From NCBI GenBank assembly GCA_037178625.1, contig CM074138.1:744001-808000 (forward strand): a stretch of 64,000 nt of DNA. The letters are read 5' to 3'. The DNA comes from Skeletonema tropicum (lineage: Eukaryota > Bacillariophyta > Thalassiosirophyceae > Thalassiosirales > Thalassiosiraceae). A model generated the notes under the pieces. It had not been told where the DNA came from. It made no database searches and saw only the letters and a list, made by a program, of their open reading frames with translations. Each line of letters starts with the position of its first letter. Within the stretch, counting starts at the first letter, position 1. A program made the translations under genes and the position numbers. Shown in pieces: positions 42,990-53,159 of this stretch.

Positions 42990-44969
42990 CTAACTTGAAA
43001 ATCTACTATTCTTAGCAACTTTTACCCTTGGTGGCCCATTGTACTCTCTAGAAGTAACAGCTTTCCAAGACCTCTTCTTTCCAGCCGTAGTGGGTTCCGT
43101 CGTCGGCGAAGTTGAAGAGTCTTGAGATGCGGCTTCCTTTGCAGCTATTTTCTTGTGCATGTCAGCAATGCACGACTTCATCATGCGCTCAAACTCTGGT
43201 GCCATTTCAGGGCATTGTTTGAGGAGATCACATGCTTCATTAAAGACTGGCTTCAATGCGACCTGTACATCTCTAGTAGAATCGACTTCTTGCAAAGAAA
43301 GGGTATCTTGTTGGTTCAATTCATCCATGATGGCTTCAAAGTTACCATCGCTTGAGGCACGAAGCACATCAATTTCACCAAGAATGTAATCATCATCAAC
43401 AGAGGCTTCCAATTCTTGAGACCCAGATGGGAGATGAGTTTCTGACAACAACATATCAAATCTGTCAGACCTGTAATGTTGCAAGAGAGAGGGCAGTGAA
43501 GCTTTCGGATAGTTCTTGATCCGTTCAACAGCAGGCAAGGGTTCAACGGGTGGCTTGATCGGCATTGACGAAGGAATGACATGGCAAAACTGCGGCCCCT
43601 TAGCATCATTCTTGGCAAGATGATGAAAAAGTTTCGGCATCTCTTTTTCTTCAGGACATTCTGGACACCTATATCCCCAATACATGTAATTTGTCCACCA
43701 TCTTACACTGACACTATGATGTCCAAATCCTTCGAACTTTGTACCATTTGCGTCGCAAACTGCATTTGCCGATGCATTCATATGTGGGCAGGGAAATCCA
43801 GCTCGCTGAAAGTGATAACAATCACAGCTACTGCAGGTTTCATTCAAATCAACAGTATATGCTCTGCTGAAACGTGGACAATATGCACCTCCAATGTCAT
43901 CCTCTTCTTCGCTACCCTTGCCATTTGTGTCGTCTGATGAAATTGTGGCATCATCATCCTCGGCGGACGACCAATCATCAATATAGCGAGAGACAAAGGA
44001 ATGGTCACAATTTTCCCCCACATACACAACCTGAAACCGACTTCTGCCAACACGGCGAACTTTGTAAAGTTGCGCTCTCTTATGTGATTGGACCATCAAC
44101 CCCTCCGCGTAAGTCAGTAAATGCGGGCCAGTCGGAAGATTTGACCAAGAAGACTTGTCTCTATTCCGGAAGTCTCTGCCCACTATTTGATCCAATTCTG
44201 CCCGCTTTGCACGATCTTGAATGGGCATAGCCTTGGCAGCTGTGTTCATCGCATGAGTTGCTTTTACGGCTGCAGCATGAGACTTGAGACCATGGTTTGT
44301 CCCTTCATGAGCAGAAGTTGTGGCAACACATAGATTGAAGACTTCACTCCTGGGATAGAACAGGTAGAGATCCTCATTTGGGAATACATATCCCTTGATG
44401 AAAGCAATTGCTCTAGCAATAAGATCCTTCCTGTTTCCAGCCATCTTCAGAGCATGTTTGCTAGTGAGGCATGAAATTAGTAAATGCTTGCTGATGTCGT
44501 ACTCCTCTTGAGTGTGGCAATAACCCGGCCGTGTCCAAGAGTACATCCAGCTATGGATTTGTCGCACAAATGTCATCCATGCTGGGTTTCGTGATGTATC
44601 CCAGTTAGTAGTACCCACATGCCTATTCCAACCATTTCCGAACATATGAAAGGAACATCCGCCAATTCTAGCGTGTGGGCATAACAATTTGATCGCGATT
44701 CGAAGCTCCGCATTCTGTTGTGGATCTCCATCGCAGATTAAGAAGCGAACTCTTGCTAAGACATGTGCGGGCAATATTTTCCTCAAGCCTTCCTGAAACA
44801 CATACCGAAAGGATGCTCGTCGTTGGTCAGGCAACCACACACGGCAGAAAACAACCTGCTTGTCGACACTTGTGCGGCATGACAAGGTCAACAAGTGGAA
44901 CCCATTCTTGTTTGTATGGCTCGTCACATCGAAAGTGACAACCTCAGGACATAGAAAGAAGTAGTGCAA
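42990..44969 (-). CDS. MULE/FAR1-like transposase 2 with SWIM zinc finger
   Basis: An open frame of 659 codons that begins at a non-ATG (TTG) directly after a likely acceptor (CTATTGCAG). An upstream exon is expected, perhaps the MNVTLTMEG frame at about 45190-45010 (unproven). The first catalytic Asp is in VVTFDVTSHTNKNG, the second in LICDGDPQQNAEL, a Cys/His block in IGGCSFHMFGNGW, and the third acidic residue probably in TSAHEGTNHGLKSH. A SWIM finger follows: CSSCDCYHFQRAGFPCPHMN. The C-terminus is polar and ends in a basic tail. The order MULE domain then SWIM is that of Mutator and FAR1-type transposases. No internal stop seen, so this copy could be active. Confidence 0.75.
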   Translation of the reverse strand: MHYFFLCPEVVTFDVTSHTNKNGFHLLTLSCRTSVDKQVVFCRVWLPDQRRASFRYVFQEGLRKILPAHVLARVRFLICDGDPQQNAELRIAIKLLCPHARIGGCSFHMFGNGWNRHVGTTNWDTSRNPAWMTFVRQIHSWMYSWTRPGYCHTQEEYDISKHLLISCLTSKHALKMAGNRKDLIARAIAFIKGYVFPNEDLYLFYPRSEVFNLCVATTSAHEGTNHGLKSHAAAVKATHAMNTAAKAMPIQDRAKRAELDQIVGRDFRNRDKSSWSNLPTGPHLLTYAEGLMVQSHKRAQLYKVRRVGRSRFQVVYVGENCDHSFVSRYIDDWSSAEDDDATISSDDTNGKGSEEEDDIGGAYCPRFSRAYTVDLNETCSSCDCYHFQRAGFPCPHMNASANAVCDANGTKFEGFGHHSVSVRWWTNYMYWGYRCPECPEEKEMPKLFHHLAKNDAKGPQFCHVIPSSMPIKPPVEPLPAVERIKNYPKASLPSLLQHYRSDRFDMLLSETHLPSGSQELEASVDDDYILGEIDVLRASSDGNFEAIMDELNQQDTLSLQEVDSTRDVQVALKPVFNEACDLLKQCPEMAPEFERMMKSCIADMHKKIAAKEAASQDSSTSPTTEPTTAGKKRSWKAVTSREYNGPPRVKVAKNSRFSS

Positions 44970-45649
44970 AACTGCAATAGTCCCTCGGTAAACTTTATAT
45001 TTATATCTTTCTTATTAGGACCGACACTGTACGCATCTGACTTAGACTGAATATAGTTCTCTGTGAGAGCAACGCTCCACTTAGAACATCGTATCGCTCC
45101 GCTCGGCTCATCTTCCCCATGGAGATGCTCCGCTCGCTGCGCTCGCTTCGCATAGGAGACGGCCCTTCCATTGTCAAGGTGACATTCATTGTGCGGTGGT
45201 AGGTAGGTGGTAGGTGTAGTGGGTGTGGGAGGTGCGGTGAGGTCGTGGAAGTGAACTCACCGGTGGCTTGGAGCGGATTTGAAATAGAGGAGGTTCTTGT
45301 GTACAAGAAATCCAGTACCCGGACCTTTGGGTTGGAAATAATGGGACTCCGTCCTAATAACTGAACCTGAACTGCCAATAATAGGATTGACTCCTACATA
45401 CTTTCTTACGTACTTCCTGTTATGACGTCTCCCTTTGACATGATGTAAAATGTCTAAAGCGTGCGTGTTGCTCATTTCTGTTCATCATTGTTCATTTCAT
45501 TGTTCAGGTCTTGTTCAGAGAGGTTAACTCTTCAACATTGTCCGAGACAATTGTCCAGAGAACAGCTAAAGATACTTAAACTTTGGTATGTCCTTGATTC
45601 TATCTGTTGCAAATTGCAACTTTGTTTCCGCCCCGTTAGATGACGCTTC

Positions 45650-46413
45650 GCAATCAGCGCAGCTGCGAGCGAACTGATTATTCTTTCCATCGAGAGATAA
45701 TTCCAGCTACGCCAAACGTATTATAACTAAGCAAAATGAAGGAAGTCCAAGCCCCAAAGACTGTTCAAATCTCAGATGAGGCCTTCGTTCGCACAACTAT
45801 CGTTGATACATTGCCTGAAGTCGAAGCGACTTGGTTTACCGGGTTAGAGATAGCAAATATGCAGCTCAAGACGTACCGTGAATCACTTCGTCTCTCGAGG
45901 TTAATGCTAATGCCTGGACCTTTCACGAGTGATCAAAAACTGCAGTGCCTCGGAATCGAGAGCCTCATCGTTCCAGTTCCCGCGATGGTCCAGGCTGCTC
46001 GACAAGAACGAAGAAATCATGTGAGGCTGATTCTTCGCGCTCAGCAATTCTACACGGACAAAGAGCTGTCAGTGTTATCGAGCCAGAACTCTGCCTCAGC
46101 ATGTCAACGAGCATACTTGTTGGCCAATCGTGATTTTGAGTGAGCTGGAACGGAAATGTACAAATCAACCTAAAACTTGCCATACACTTGCCACAGGACT
46201 GCATCGTAGCTTCTTCAATTTTCCCATCAGAGTGAGGCACCACTACTACTTAGATGCAGGTCATCAATCGTCGATTTTGAAAAGAAAGTTCTTCATGAGC
46301 AGAGATAATGACATGCATATGTATATAAGAATAAAGAGAAGATTTTAAATCGTCCAATCTAATTATTTATTGTGGTAATGCACGATTCAAAGGGCAAAGA
46401 CACTGTATTTGAT
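45650..46413 (+). repeat. 0.75-kb direct repeat, copy 1
   Basis: Nearly identical to 48060-48811. It starts near CGCAATCAGCGCAGCTGCGA and ends CAAAGA...CTGTATTTGATT. Weak similarity extends further upstream in both copies. It carries the 135-codon frame described separately. Neither end shows TG...CA, so these are not obviously LTRs. Confidence 0.8.
45736..46143 (+). CDS. short repeat-borne protein of unknown function
   Basis: 135 residues, ATG at 45736 (MKEVQAPKTV). Two parts: an N-terminal LPEVEATWFTGLEIANMQLK segment and a helical C-terminus with CLGIESLIVPVPAMVQAARQ and HVRLILRAQQ. Gly-Ile-Glu followed by basic residues and a VL/IL..Q motif is a pattern I associate with abundant unannotated diatom proteins, but I cannot name the family. 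The second copy at 48 kb has lost its ATG and differs at three other residues, so selection on this frame looks weak. Confidence 0.4.
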   Translation: MKEVQAPKTVQISDEAFVRTTIVDTLPEVEATWFTGLEIANMQLKTYRESLRLSRLMLMPGPFTSDQKLQCLGIESLIVPVPAMVQAARQERRNHVRLILRAQQFYTDKELSVLSSQNSASACQRAYLLANRDFE

Positions 46414-46654
46414 TTGCCAAACTCGTATGGAATCAGTCAAGACGAAGGATGAGACAGCTGTTCGTTCGCAGTCTCTCCTTTAAGAGAGAGAGAGTGTGTG
46501 TGTGTAACTTGGCTTTCGGGCATTACATGTCTTTCCCAACGAATGGACTAACAAGTCCGCGGGCAGTGCTCGTGCAACCCCTAGGCGCTTGCTGTTATAG
46601 AAATAAAAGACTATACTAAACCCCACACTTGAAGATCCAGCTAGCCAACCCCTT

Positions 46655-47702
46655 TATACACTATCCTCGACAGACAACAGCGATCCCACCTCAGACGCGG
46701 CTCCAGATACAATAGAAGAGGCCTCTTCCCTCTCCGGGTCCGCCTCAAACGGCTGCTCCCACTACCATCGGTGTTTGCTGGTACCACGTTGTCTCTCACC
46801 ATCCCTACAAAGATCCAGAATCGGGCGGTCCCTGATGAATGCCCCAATAGTCTTCCTCCGTTTTTCGATGTACTCCGTCAAAGTATACAGCCCAACCTCC
46901 TCAAACAACTCCTTCTTATCCGGATACATCCACTCTCTAGTCCGTTCGTTCTTCTTAGGTCGATTCTTGCGTGCCATGCGGCAAGCAGCTCGATAATAGA
47001 AGCCTTCCAGACACCGCAACGCCGAATCCGTCAATACCCAAGTCTCACTCACGTACAAAAGCACTGCCTGCACGACTGCCTTAAAAAACATACCGCAAAC
47101 CCTGGGTTTCATGTTCTCGCTATGCAGGAGACGAGATATCATTTTCCACGCCTTTCGGGCCTTGGTCAGATTACTCCGAATCGCCTGCGTATCAGTATCA
47201 TCCATCGTCATGAGCCGACCAAGATACTTAAACACCTCCACCCGTTCGAGGTCCTCTCCATATGCCGTGAAGCTAACTTCAAGAGCCCGTTGGTTTGCAA
47301 TGGCTGCATTAGTTTGCACTATCCTCTCCCTAGCGTCCGACAGAACTTTGACCTCTCGTGTCTGGCAGCCCACCGTGGGTCAGCCTCCTGCATATTTCAG
47401 AGATGACACTTCGGGAAGACTCCAGATCCCTCGACGTCCACATAGTCCCGCGGGTGACGATCACGGAAGTGCCGACGAAGAGCCCACGCAGTGTCAAAAC
47501 AATCAGTGGCTTCCTGGCTCGCTGACACAGGGCAGAAAAAACTCCCGCTAGTGCTGGCATACGCAGTATATGTCTCCGGCTCTCCATCATTCAATAGAAA
47601 GTCCCGATTCAACAACCTTGATTGAAACACACCGTGTTGCGTCTCCAAATGCGGGTTCAGTGAGGCTGCAGTTAGTTCCATACCACATTTATCGCACTCC
47701 AC
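46655..47702 (-). pseudogene. LINE-type reverse transcriptase 3' fragment with zinc fingers
   Basis: Reading leftward: a C2H2-like finger (CDKCGMELTAASLNPHLETQ...), then a second one (FCPVSAS...WALRRHFRDRHPRDYV...PKC). A frame shift near 47390 follows, then the C-terminal part of a non-LTR reverse transcriptase: VEVFKYLGRLMTMDD, PRVCGMFFKAVVQAVLLYVS and ETWVLTDSALRCLEGFYYRA. The RT catalytic region is absent. A TAG after KHRW at about 46762 interrupts the last coding part, which continues open to a TAA near 46660. It is a 5'-truncated, decayed element between the two 0.75-kb direct repeats. Confidence 0.65.
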
Positions 47703-48059
47703 CCGCCGCCAGTTCCACTCCTCTGCACGCGGAAGCTACGCGGAAGGCTGTGCATGTACATATAAGTATATGTAACAACAGAGAAAAGTACCATCGGAAT
47801 TGATATTGTGCGAACCGAAATTCATTGATTTACACTCTCTCTTCTGTCTCTCTACTTACTTTTTACTTAGAGTGCGTGTTCTTGTTTTCTTCTTCAGTGT
47901 TCAGGTTAAAAGGTTCCCATAAGGTTAATCTTCACTGGCGTACTTACTTATATACAAAAGTATAAGTACATAAGGCTTTTTGCTACTTGGTACTGATTCT
48001 GTTACATCTTTGACTACTTCTTAGAGTACGAGTGAGTTTTATCGATGATGATGCGTCGC
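47703..48059. other. spacer between LINE remnant and repeat copy 2
   Basis: No gene. It contains AAAGTACCATCGGAATTG (about 47784-47801), also found at the left edge of MULE 1, and TA/CTT-rich sequence that is a diverged match to about 45440-45650. Confidence 0.35.
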
Positions 48060-48811
48060 TCGCAATCAGCGCAGCTGCGAGCGAACTGATTATTTTTTCC
48101 ATCGAGAGATAATTCCAGCTACGCCAAACGTATTATAACTAAGCAAAATAAAGGAAGTCCAAGCCCCAAAGACTGTTCAAATCTCAGATGAGGCCTTCGT
48201 TCGCACAACTATCGTTGATACATTGCCTGAAGTCGAAGCGACTTGGTTTACCGGGTTAGAGATAGCAAATATGCAGCTCAAGACGTGCCGTGAATCACTT
48301 CGTCTCTCGAGGTTAATGCTAATGCCTGGACCTTTCACGAGTGATCAAAAACTGCAGTGCCTCGGAATCGAGAGCCTCATCGTTCCAGTTCCCGCGATGG
48401 TCCAGGCTGCTCGACAAGAACGAAGAAATCATGTGAAGCTGATTCTTCGCGCTCAGCAATTCTACACGGACAAAGAGCTGTCAGTGCTATCGAGCCAGAA
48501 CTCTGCCTCAGCATGTCAACGAGCATACTTGTCGGCCAATCGTGATTTTGAGTGAGCAGGAACGGAAATGTACAAATCAACCTAAAACTTGCCATACACT
48601 TGCGACAGGACTGCATCGTAGCTTCTTCAATTTTCCCATCAGAGTGAGGCACCACTAGATGCAGGTCATCAATCGTCGATTTTGAAACGAAAGTCCTTCA
48701 TGAGCAGAGATAATGACATGCATATGTATATAAGAATAAAGAGATCTCGTCCAATCTAATTATTTATTGTGGTAACACACGATCCAAAGGGCAAAGAACT
48801 GTATTTGATTC
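48060..48811 (+). repeat. 0.75-kb direct repeat, copy 2
   Basis: Second copy of 45650-46413 in the same orientation, about 2.4 kb away. It has small indels near its end, such as loss of CTACTT after GGCACCACTA. Confidence 0.8.
48148..48555 (+). pseudogene. copy 2 of the repeat-borne protein, start codon lost
   Basis: The frame matches 45736-46143, but the start codon ATG is ATA (48148-48150). Three further changes alter residues (Tyr to Cys, Arg to Lys, Leu to Ser) and at least one is silent. The rest of the frame is open to the same stop. Confidence 0.6.
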
Positions 48812-48939
48812 GCGTTGCAGCAACTCTTGTCTTGGCACAGTATTACTGGCACATTTTTCTAAATGTACATGAGCGATGTCATAAGAGAGGATGAAGTAGC
48901 AAATATTAGAAAACTCTCTCATCAGAAAGGATGCCTGAA

Positions 48940-50253
48940 TCAAGCTCGCACCATTTCCTTCTTCTCTGCCCCATTCACCCCAATCTCATCATGCAAAGGA
49001 TGCTGATCAGCTGGAAGCTCACGAAGTAACGCTTCTCTAACCTCTCTCGCGATTTCTTCCTCACTCTTACCCTCAATATCAATTGGGTCATGTACATACA
49101 CCCTCAACTCTCCCCGTTGTCCACTCTGTACTGGCAAGAAGCCCATATCTGGCATGACCGCGTGAGTATTGGCAATACTCAACGGCACTATTGGCACTTT
49201 GGCCTTAACCGCCATTGAGAAGATGCCGCCTTTGAAATCCATTAATCGGCCATCTGGAGATCTAGCCCCCTCAGGGAAGGCCATGATGGGTATACCGCTC
49301 TTTAAGTAATTGATGGCCTGTTTGAAAGTTTTGAGTTGTGATCTCTTATTACTTCGATCAATAAGGACATGCTCTCCCTGTTCATTTACGTGTTTGGTGT
49401 TGCATTGAAGAAAAGGGAACAAGACGATGATTGAGTAAAAAAGACAGCAAAAAACAACAACGCATGGTTCAAATTCTTGCAAGTAAACCAATTGCACCGG
49501 TAATCTACTGGTGAAAGTCGCAAACACTCCAAGCAACACATCATAGATTAAACTCACCCCAACTAATTGAGTTCCAACCCCAGGAAACGCCTTCAAAGAA
49601 TCCTTGGCTATAAACTTGAACACTGGATCCAAAACCGTACACAACACGGCAATATCCATAAAGCTAGAGTGATTTGCCACAAACAAACACGCTCCTTCAC
49701 TCATCTTTCCATTTGGTCCAACTTTCAGTCGATCGACATCTCCCTCTAGTATAGGATAGGAGTTCGTAAGGGAAAGATAGATCCTGCACCACACCTTCCC
49801 AGTGTAATCAAACTTGGCACGATTGTCGTCAAATCCGTCGATTGAATCACCTAAAAATTGCGTGATTTTCATAGCAGCTATCCAGAAGGGCATTGTGAGT
49901 GCTATAACTACTAGGTGATATAATCCCGTGACATTCAAGACTTTGTCCTTGCCCGACGATTTTGATTTGAAGTTGAAGATGGGTTGGATTTCTTCCATGG
50001 AGAGGACGTTAGATGGACGTTTCTGGAGTGAGAGAGGTATGTGAGATGATAGTGACACCGTGTTGTCATCGGATTGAATTGATGCAGGAAGTATCGTCAG
50101 TGCAGCGTGCGTATTGTGGTGTTGCTTCTTGTCATGCAAATTGTTGAGGTTGAGGCGACTCTTTTCGCCCACCAGACTCGTAGGGAAATGATTGAAGGCG
50201 TATGCTGTTGATAACACAGCCACCACTATCAGTGAGTGTTTGCGTCCAGTCAT
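48940..50253 (-). CDS. lysophosphatidate acyltransferase (PlsC family), predicted plastid
   Basis: 1-acyl-sn-glycerol-3-phosphate acyltransferase; makes phosphatidic acid. The motifs are NHSSFMD (catalytic His and Asp, NHx4D), FPEGARS (phosphate binding) and VPIVPLSI. The N-terminus has a hydrophobic signal ending [10 protein letters not shown], with Phe after Ala, resembling a heterokont plastid leader. A 180-bp intron, 49557-49378 (GGG|GTGAGT ... GAACAG|GGA), is an exact multiple of three and has no stop. The unspliced frame therefore looks continuous at 437 residues, but removing it joins GTQLVG to [13 protein letters not shown] as in the family and leaves 377. Two hydrophobic segments precede the catalytic domain. 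Confidence 0.85.
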   Translation of the reverse strand: MTGRKHSLIVVAVLSTAYAFNHFPTSLVGEKSRLNLNNLHDKKQHHNTHAALTILPASIQSDDNTVSLSSHIPLSLQKRPSNVLSMEEIQPIFNFKSKSSGKDKVLNVTGLYHLVVIALTMPFWIAAMKITQFLGDSIDGFDDNRAKFDYTGKVWCRIYLSLTNSYPILEGDVDRLKVGPNGKMSEGACLFVANHSSFMDIAVLCTVLDPVFKFIAKDSLKAFPGVGTQLVGVSLIYDVLLGVFATFTSRLPVQLVYLQEFEPCVVVFCCLFYSIIVLFPFLQCNTKHVNEQGEHVLIDRSNKRSQLKTFKQAINYLKSGIPIMAFPEGARSPDGRLMDFKGGIFSMAVKAKVPIVPLSIANTHAVMPDMGFLPVQSGQRGELRVYVHDPIDIEGKSEEEIAREVREALLRELPADQHPLHDEIGVNGAEKKEMVRA

Positions 50254-50570
50254 CTTAGTCTTCGCTGCTATGAAGAGCTGGGCTTGAAAGAGGAGGAACA
50301 GAATATTATCGATGAAGGCTAGGAAAGCAGCAAAATAAAGATAGCTAGGATGAGTAGGAAGTGCTTAGATATTTTCAGTAATGGGCAAAGATATTGTACA
50401 ATACACTTTTTAGAGGATGGAATGATGTCAACACTACGGAGGAAGGTCGCTGTCATGGTGCAGATGATGGTGAGTTAGTGGTGGGGAGGCGCGTGAATGA
50501 ACAAGTGACTGAGAGACGTGACAATTTAGATGGCGCTTAATTGAACTTGAGAATCTTTTTTTGACGATAC
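50254..50570. promoter_or_regulatory. upstream region of the acyltransferase gene
   Basis: 317 bp between the acyltransferase start and the left edge of the duplicated segment. AT-rich; no other feature. Confidence 0.3.
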
Positions 50571-51833
50571 CTGAAGCGTAATATTTACAATTTCGCCCGC
50601 CCCCATACTCAGCCATCCACAGATGCTTTTCTTGTTTACAACACCGGTGATACGTAGGTTACTGTAGCACAGAAATAACCTAAAGCCCCACACTTCAAGA
50701 GTGCGCTGCAGTCTGCAGTCATAGAAATAGCTGTCATGGAGCATATTACAAGGCATTTCATCGTATTAACACTTAAGTTTACTCGTATTAGAAGACGTCT
50801 ATCATATCCGATCGCTTCCTGTCGTCGTTGAATGTCCAATTTACTGCATTCTGAGCCAGTTCCTAGCCGAGCTGTACAATGGAAGACAAAAATTCTCTTT
50901 GTCATTACAGTACGTGTTACCGAAGTAGTGGGCGCAGTATCATCATGTTTTCCTCTGCGCACTCCACTTCGCTTCAGGGACGAGGATAAGTCGTGCTCCC
51001 AACTGGAGTCAAAAGCTTCCCATGCCCTGTCAACTTCTTGCTGAGAGATGTCAATACCGAATTGGTCTCTGTCAGAGATATCATCGCGAACCTCTTTCAG
51101 ACTGTCATAATGAGGAAGAGTTAAGCTATCATAGATACCGCACGATACCACAGTACAAAAAGGAATTCTTTTCAGTTGACGACGAAGAATCTATAATTTT
51201 GTGGGTATTATCCATTTTCACCCTCTATTCACCATGCCACTGCATGCGTCAAAGAACGCCCACACACACTCCAGAGGGGACTGATCGCCGCTTAATAGTA
51301 AGGATTTGGCGTCTGCAAAACATTTCGGTGTCAGAGCAACTCCAACTATTCATCTGAAGACCATAATGGAAGTGCATCATCACCAGGGTACATCATAATC
51401 ATCACACCGATATCAAAGCGCATTTTTGCGGCACCTCTACTTTGGTTTAATATTAAAAGTAGCGATGACATCAGTCGATGACCACCTGAGGGCACCACTG
51501 CAGAGAAAGGCTATGGGAGAGTGAGCTGCTGCATTTGGGGCCGTCTCGTTTTATGTGTAAGTAGATAGTGTTCTAAGCAGATTGCGGCACCTAAGTATCC
51601 ATCCACCAGAACGCTGATGTCAAATAAAACTGCATGAAGTAAAGATGGTTGACTTGAAGCGTTATTAGAATACGTTTACATCACCCACAACCGACTGACG
51701 TATGAAAATGATGTACCATACACGGCTTATTTTTCTGTGCATCGAAGCCGCAAAACTGGCTGAAACCATTTTCGACGCACGCATCAAGAGAAGTACGGCA
51801 CATTAGAAAGATAAGATAGGAAGTCTTCAGCTG

Positions 51834-51883
51834 ATGATAGCTGCGGAGAAGATGAATAAACAAGCTAGCACCACGCGCAAGGA

Positions 51884-51922
<39 letters not shown>

Positions 51923-52385
51923 GGACAACTCAGCCACAGGTATCAAGAACAAGACTAAGTTCGAACCAACAGAAAGCCAGCGTGTGATTGGATCGGACAC
52001 CTTCTCTTACTACTCCAACAAGTTGAACCTAACAAAGGCACTCCAATGCAAAGAAAATGACGAACAAGTGATTCAGAGCACAAGTATCATGACATCCGCC
52101 CAAGGACCTGTAATGAAGCGCAGGAAGGGGTCGACGGCGTATCCTGTCCGTGTTCAAGACGGAGGCATTCGCAAAACAAGAATTTCATTCGAGGGTCATC
52201 CGAGTTTGTTCATGTACGAAGACATCATCACTATGTTCGAACGGATGAACTGCGCAGACATATCAGATGATGACGAAGAAGAAGAGTCGAGTGAAAAGAT
52301 CTCAGATGATGCGGCAATCAAGGATGAGAAGAAAAGACCGGGAGTGTCCCGCAGCAGCATCATAGACTTGTACATTAGTGATTAA
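51834..52385 (+). CDS. hypothetical protein in duplicated segment, copy A
   Basis: 183 residues: MIAAEKMNKQ, a (Gly-Ala)n run made by a GGAGCA microsatellite, then TKFEPTESQRVIGSDTFSYY, an Arg/Lys patch KRRKGS, RISFEGHPSLFMYEDIITMF, an acidic run DDDEEEESS, and a polar C-terminus. No family recognised; it may be one exon of a larger gene. Its duplicate at 56926 has a shorter Gly-Ala run, a few substitutions and a frameshifted C-terminus. Confidence 0.35.
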
Positions 52386-52425
52386 TCCTTCTGGGGGGAA
52401 TAGAAACGCAGCTAAAGGTACGCAG

Positions 52426-52614
52426 CTACATGAAATAATAACGAGCCAAACGTTGTGCATTTATCATGTTATGTCTCTCTGTCATCCAAAGTATGTCTTC
52501 AGTTGACGACGAAGAATCTATTTCGAGTGCCTGGAGTAGACTGTCGATCTCGAGTTGGCAGAGAGCTTGGGCGCTGTGGTTGCCTATGGTGGCAATGCGA
52601 TCACTTGAACTCAT
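52426..52614 (-). CDS. small conserved-in-duplicate open frame
   Basis: 62 residues starting MSSSDRIATIGNHSAQ, identical in both copies of the segment (the other is 57513-57701). The motif IDSSSSTED recurs on the same strand near 51170-51195, which could mean exon duplication. Function unknown; it may be non-coding. Confidence 0.2.
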   Translation of the reverse strand: MSSSDRIATIGNHSAQALCQLEIDSLLQALEIDSSSSTEDILWMTERHNMINAQRLARYYFM

Positions 52615-53159
52615 GATAATATAGTAGTGTTTGAATAGATTCTAAACGTTGATAACAAAAAATATGGGAGCTCGACATCAATTGGTGTTGTACTTTTTGA
52701 ATTGGACTTAATGTAGATAAGTAATCCCAGTGAAGTATTTGCATTAAAACTTTAAAGCACCACGTCGACGCGGACTGGCCGTGTTCTAAGCAGTGCAGTG
52801 TCATGCCGATTACAAAAGAGTTAGATAGATGATACTTCCTGCGTCAAAACATACTAGGTAAATTACTTCACCTAACCACGAACGACTGATGTCGTTATAG
52901 CTGCATGACTGTAAAGATGGCATTGTCTTGAAACGTGATAGAATACGATGACATCACTCTCAACCGACTGACATATTTAGAGATAAGTATGTACTCCATG
53001 TACCATTGGCGTGCGGCGGCAGGGCAAGCTTCTCCCGGCTTTCGTGCTTCCGCTCTCTTCTCTCTCACTCTCAGAGCTCGCACTACTGTAAGAATAAGTT
53101 CTTGTTTTCTGTCAAAATCTGCTAAGCTGCTATTTCTATTTCTATGAACTTTCTTATTA

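Larger units (their letters stand above)
41488..45385 (-). mobile_element. MULE transposon 2, adjacent to MULE 1
   Basis: Inverted repeats of about 92 bp begin CCTATTATTGGCAGTTCAGG at 41488 and, reversed, at 45385. They continue through GGACGGAGTCCCATTATTTC to TACTGGATTTCTTG. Between them lies a minus-strand MULE/FAR1-like transposase. No clear target duplication was found. The left end lies only 10 bp beyond the direct repeat at the end of MULE 1, so the two elements are side by side. Confidence 0.65.
50571..53006. repeat. 2.4-kb duplicated segment, copy A (Helitron-free)
   Basis: Starts CTGAAGCGTAATATTTAC and ends ATGTACTCCATGTACCAT. The same segment recurs in the same orientation at 55673-58492. 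A 183-codon plus-strand frame and minus-strand frames (50636-51151 from a GTG; 52426-52614) lie inside. Two internal stretches are diverged direct repeats of each other (about 51565-51725 and 52786-53006), and CTTCAGTTGACGACGAAGAA occurs at both about 51170 and 52498. A third, diverged copy of about 51201-51590 lies inside the piggyBac-like element near 59670-60030. Origin unknown; probably a mobile element. Confidence 0.85.

Noticed and set aside
46771..47551. Plus-strand frames of 211 and 146 codons
   Set aside because: Antisense to the LINE reverse transcriptase remnant, which has recognisable motifs on the minus strand.
45650..48811. LTR retrotransposon with 0.75-kb LTRs around the LINE fragment
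   Set aside because: No TG...CA ends, no primer-binding or polypurine site, and the internal sequence is a LINE tail rather than gag-pol.
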